Of a DNA stretch of 47,850 nucleotides, positions 46,201 to 47,850 are shown piece after piece. A program made the position numbers and the translations under genes. Source of the stretch: Acanthaster planci (Eukaryota; Echinodermata; Asteroidea; Valvatida; Acanthasteridae); contig NW_019091500.1 in the NCBI RefSeq assembly GCF_001949145.1, positions 190,477-238,326 on the forward strand, read 5' to 3'. A model generated the notes under the pieces. The model saw only the letters and a program-made list of their open reading frames with translations. It had not been told where the DNA came from and made no database searches. Within the stretch, counting starts at the first letter, position 1. Each line of letters opens with the position of its first letter.

Positions 46201-47404
46201 TATGGAATTAAAGAGCATCCCTAAGGAAAACATGTTTTCTCTTATTTTGTTTGTTCAAATAAATATGGAAGCGTCCAAATCGAATGCGGTGCTATTTGTC
46301 TTCAGAGCACAACTATAACAAGCTAAGAAGGGGGACTTTTTCTATTCATGCCAAGATACAAATTCTGAATGTAGGTTGCGTCATTCGGAGAAAACAGAGA
46401 AAATGAGGGGAACAATCGCCCTGTGTCCGTAGTAGATAAACCCCTTGGGCATGCCAAACAATGGCTACATGCACTGTTTGGCACGCACAAGGGTTTATCC
46501 ACTCCATAGAGGTGCTCTTGAAATAGTCAGTGTGGCTCAAATTTATTTCTATGTCAACCAGTTCTTCTGCAATCAAGTATTGTAATGCCCAAAAAACATC
46601 AACCCCAATATATCCGAATACAGTGGAATCCAAGAAATCGGCATCCAGTGGATGAAAGAGCACGGGACTTGGGTGGATTCTAATCTCAGGGAACTGGACT
46701 TTAAATTCCACAACCATGAGTACACCGTGGGAAAGTTCATTCTCAATTGGGATATGAGTTTAACTATCCACGATGTTCAGCCAGGCGATGCTGGGCGCTA
46801 CAGATGCTCCAAAGATAACCAGTAAGCCTTGTTCATTCGCTGACCTACTTCAGTTTTGTAGCTGGCGAAGCTGTCACTGCGTAGTAAACTTGCAGTATTT
46901 CTAGACTTTTGTGCAGTCTTTAGGTTTATAGAATCATTTATAGAGTCATTGGGACCGCAATGGAAATAAGTTGTTTAACTTTTTGCGATATCCCTACTAT
47001 TTCCACTTATTGGGAATCGTTGAGTTTGCTTTTCTTTAATTTATTTTTTGCAGTAATATTTTGTGGAAATTGTAAATAAATCAAATCAAAAGGACAGATA
47101 CGCGGTTTAAACACTGGATTCAATCTAGTAGAAACTCAGACTCCTTCCCTATTTTTTTAGAGCGTCTCAATCAATATCAGAAGGTCACTTAATGCAATTT
47201 TTTTTGTTTTCTGTTCTAATTTTTCATTTGCCACCAGCGTGTACAGTTGGCATCAGGTCATTCTCCGTAATCCGTCAGAGTTCCACGTGATGGATAACAG
47301 GAAAGGTTTTACGCCACTTTTGAAAAGGCTCTGGGTTGAGACGAGGTGGAGCGACTGGGGACCGTGCAGTCAGTGCAATAAGCCGGGTACCCGCGAACGC
47401 ATAG
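43218..47404 (+). CDS. FAM187-like Ig-domain membrane protein, 5' part (gene continues past window)
   Basis: Proposed exons are 43218-43292, 43390-43667, 45695-45773, 46624-46821 and 47238-47404. The junction phases agree (0, 1, 2, 2), with phase 1 at the last donor. The product begins with a signal peptide (MRTFVLLTVALVWS), then an N-terminal extension, an Ig-like domain (GDSVQLFC, IQW, LTIHDVQPGDAGRYRC), and a module WSDWGPCSQC...GTRERIG. The pattern L-x-C-x-PC, then a W, then D-x-G-x-Y-x-C, then W-x2-W-x-PC-x2-C, is how I know vertebrate FAM187A/B, whose later parts (second Ig domain, TM helix) would lie beyond 47850. Exon 2 contains a one-base frame break, so the gene as assembled is interrupted. 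Its molecular role is not known to me beyond a cell-surface Ig protein. Confidence 0.65.
43390..43667 (+). CDS. FAM187-like exon 2, frame broken by one base
   Basis: The acceptor is TGTAAATTTCAG. The frame opens with WIEDLSPIVKLSVKPPN and continues IGQDIS, but hits TGA near 43492. From about 43470 the +1-shifted frame reads coherently as LSITDVISRGECPGN, CLTFHFVCDMYG and KHVALKLDDGGANV to a donor at 43668 (GTAATT). That frame has its own TGA at about 43426, so no single frame spans the exon. One extra nucleotide between about 43430 and 43490 would explain both. No domain is recognised in this segment. Confidence 0.5.
44200..45001 (-). mobile_element. 5'-truncated Jockey/CR1-type LINE, 3' end
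   Basis: On the minus strand the frame from about 45001 to 44678 ends with LFGPRSWNTIPDDIRKKSS and FKTYYKRVLLSHY, the standard C-terminal signature (GP-x-WN-x-LP-x2-I then F-K) of many non-LTR retrotransposon reverse transcriptase polyproteins. Upstream residues KKGIF and GIFMFINNFLP also fit that region. A stop at 45002-45004 marks loss of the rest, as expected for 5' truncation. The stretch 44200-44677 is T-rich on the minus strand and is read as the element's 3' UTR. It includes two copies of a 62-bp unit (near 44225 and 44287). The left limit is approximate. Confidence 0.75.
44678..45001 (-). pseudogene. LINE reverse transcriptase C-terminal fragment
   Basis: This is the coding remnant of the LINE described above, about 107 residues and stopping at 44678. 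The RT catalytic domain itself (the FADD-type motif) is absent, so it is dead. It is intronic and antisense to the FAM187-like gene. Confidence 0.75.
45695..45773 (+). CDS. FAM187-like exon 3: first Ig strands
   Basis: The acceptor is TCCTTTTGTAG. The phase is 1 in and 2 out, with a weak donor (CCATG then GTTTGT). It encodes KRCWENTSVTDPVIPGDSV then QLFCDP, an A-to-B strand arrangement with the first Ig cysteine. The split codon (TG plus T) makes Cys, giving CDPC, which parallels the C-P-C at the same place in vertebrate FAM187A. That agreement supports the junction. Confidence 0.65.
45909..46101. mobile_element. MITE-like foldback element, 193 bp
   Basis: The ends are CAGGGTAG (45909-45916) and CTACCCTG (46094-46101). 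Inside, GGGCGATTCACA (starting about 45920) matches TGTGAATCGCCC (about 46065-46077) in inverted orientation. Similarity continues inward for tens of bases through GTGC, GAA, TTTG and AACGCG to GAAATCTGT. The whole stretch is a long imperfect palindrome without coding capacity. No clear target duplication flanks it, so the superfamily is not assigned. Confidence 0.65.
46435..46500 (+). ncRNA. miRNA-precursor-like intronic hairpin (candidate)
   Basis: The 5' arm 46435-46460 (GATAAACCCCTTGGGC then ATGCCAAACA) and 3' arm 46475-46500 (TGTTTGGCACGCACAAGGG then TTTATCC) pair over about 25 bp with one bulge and two mismatches, closing a 14-nt loop. Size and shape fit an animal pre-miRNA. It lies in the sense orientation in an intron of the FAM187-like gene, about 120 bp before exon 4. 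The 3' arm contains TTTGGCAC, the seed shared by miR-96-like RNAs. A degraded MITE is the main alternative. Confidence 0.4.
46624..46821 (+). CDS. FAM187-like exon 4: Ig domain core
   Basis: The acceptor is TCCGAATACAG and the donor ATAACCA then GTAAGC. The phase is 2 in and 2 out, so this is a symmetric exon of 198 nt. It encodes IQWMKEHGTWV (the Ig tryptophan), then FILNWDMSLTI and HDVQPGDAGRYRCSK, which contains the D-x-G-x-Y-x-C F-strand motif. This is a V- or I-set type Ig domain. A stop codon upstream in frame sets the left limit. Confidence 0.8.
46822..47237 (+). other. intron between FAM187-like exons 4 and 5
   Basis: The 416-bp intron runs GTAAGC to TTTTTCATTTGCCACCAG. Nothing is recognised inside. 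Confidence 0.75.
47238..47404 (+). CDS. FAM187-like exon 5: linker and W/C-rich module
   Basis: The phase is 2 in (CA plus C gives His) and 1 out at CGCATAG then GTGAATAC. It encodes VYSWHQVILRNPSEF, then FTPLLKRLWVETRWSDWG and PCSQCNKPGTRERIG. The W-x2-W-x-PC-x2-C-x4-G-x3-R-I-G pattern resembles a short TSP1-like module characteristic of FAM187 proteins. The frame stays open past the donor to 47460, so a retained-intron end cannot be excluded, but the family then needs a cysteine that only a further exon could supply. Confidence 0.7.
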
Positions 47405-47591
47405 GTGAATACGTTGATATTGCCCGTTTCATGCTCTGCAGCGCTGGCAAACGGCATGCCTGAGCATGGAAGTGCCATTCGATTTGTTGAAATCTCAACG
47501 CTTTATATCAGGATGACGACATAAGTTGTTAAAACTAAGATGTTGATATCCTGAAATAATTTATCAAGGGACAACAACCAGTGTTGTAGTC
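47405..47591 (+). other. intron start after exon 5
   Basis: The intron begins GTGAATAC. The next exon is not reached inside the window. No feature is recognised before the repeat block. Confidence 0.5.
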
Positions 47592-47850
47592 GAGACCACT
47601 TAAGACCTTTACAAGACCACACGAGACCAGCACAAGACTAACATCGGACCTCCAGTCTGAAATCAACTTGAAGTCACAAGCTATTCAAATGAACTGCAAC
47701 AAAAGCATTCCTCTGTCATTGTTCAACCTGTAACTGGTCCTGAGCTTGGTCTTTTGCATGGTCTTGTGTCTGATCTTGTGGCTGGTCTTGTGTCTGGTCT
47801 TGTGTCTGGTCTTGTGGCTGGTATTTGCATGGTCTTGTGTCTAGTCTTTT
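47592..47850. repeat. GGTCTTGTG minisatellite with inverted arm
   Basis: From about 47731 to the window edge the sequence is a 12-bp-based array (GGTCTTGTGTCT and GGTCTTGTGGCT variants). A 71-bp higher-order spacing separates two TTTGCATGGTCTTGTGTCT blocks (47753 and 47824). The stretch 47592-47638 holds the complementary form (ACAAGACCACACGAGACCAG), so the two can fold back on each other. The array continues beyond the window. Confidence 0.85.

Larger units (their letters stand above)
45774..46623 (+). other. 850-bp intron with a foldback element and a hairpin
   Basis: The intron runs GTTTGT to CCGAATACAG. It carries a foldback element (45909-46101) and a miRNA-precursor-like hairpin (46435-46500). 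No exon is evident between them. Confidence 0.65.

Overview
This is eukaryotic genomic DNA: compact exons in long introns with GT-AG junctions, TATA-like and AATAAA signals, non-LTR retrotransposon debris and MITE-like elements, and no operon-like packing. Two genes can be supported, both single-pass (or probably single-pass) cell-surface proteins on the + strand. The two palindromic words TAGGCCTA (6 exact copies) and TACATGTA (7 exact copies) are repeated well above a rough random expectation. With a FAM187-like gene, a MAM-domain receptor and a Jockey/CR1-type LINE fragment, this suggests a marine invertebrate, most likely a deuterostome (hemichordate, echinoderm or amphioxus-like). The species cannot be fixed from sequence alone.

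Layout. Positions 1 to about 23.7 kb hold no gene I can support. They contain a near-perfect 45-bp palindrome (5237-5281), two small tandem duplications (6572-6623 and 22854-22905), a CpG-rich patch (20685-20797) and one weak candidate 5' exon (about 21610-21778). From 23719 to 39162 seven exons encode the C-terminal 558 residues of a type I membrane protein: one MAM domain, a Thr/Ser/Pro/Arg-rich stalk, one transmembrane helix, and a 289-residue cytoplasmic tail ending in a class I PDZ-type motif (TEI). The seven exons join with matching phases and sum to an open frame, which is the main evidence for the model. Its signal-peptide exon is not securely identified. Its introns carry a PIF/Harbinger-like MITE (34061-34213) and one copy of a dispersed repeat whose second copy lies just past the stop codon.

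After about 4 kb of intergenic DNA, a second + strand gene starts near 43218 and runs off the right edge. Its exons encode a signal peptide, an N-terminal extension, an Ig-like domain and a short W-x2-W-x-PC-x2-C module, the arrangement of vertebrate FAM187A/B. Exon 2 of this gene contains a one-nucleotide frame break. The introns hold a 5'-truncated LINE on the minus strand (about 44200-45001), a foldback element (45909-46101) and a 66-nt miRNA-precursor-like hairpin (46435-46500). A 130-bp foldback lies just upstream of the first exon. The last 260 bases are a (GGTCTTGTGTCT)-type minisatellite with an inverted partner arm.

The two genes look like neighbouring cell-surface receptor or adhesion genes. 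Nothing in the sequence shows that they work together. The most useful items for follow-up are the MAM domain with a rearranged cysteine pattern, the FAM187-like gene with its frame break, and the intronic hairpin.
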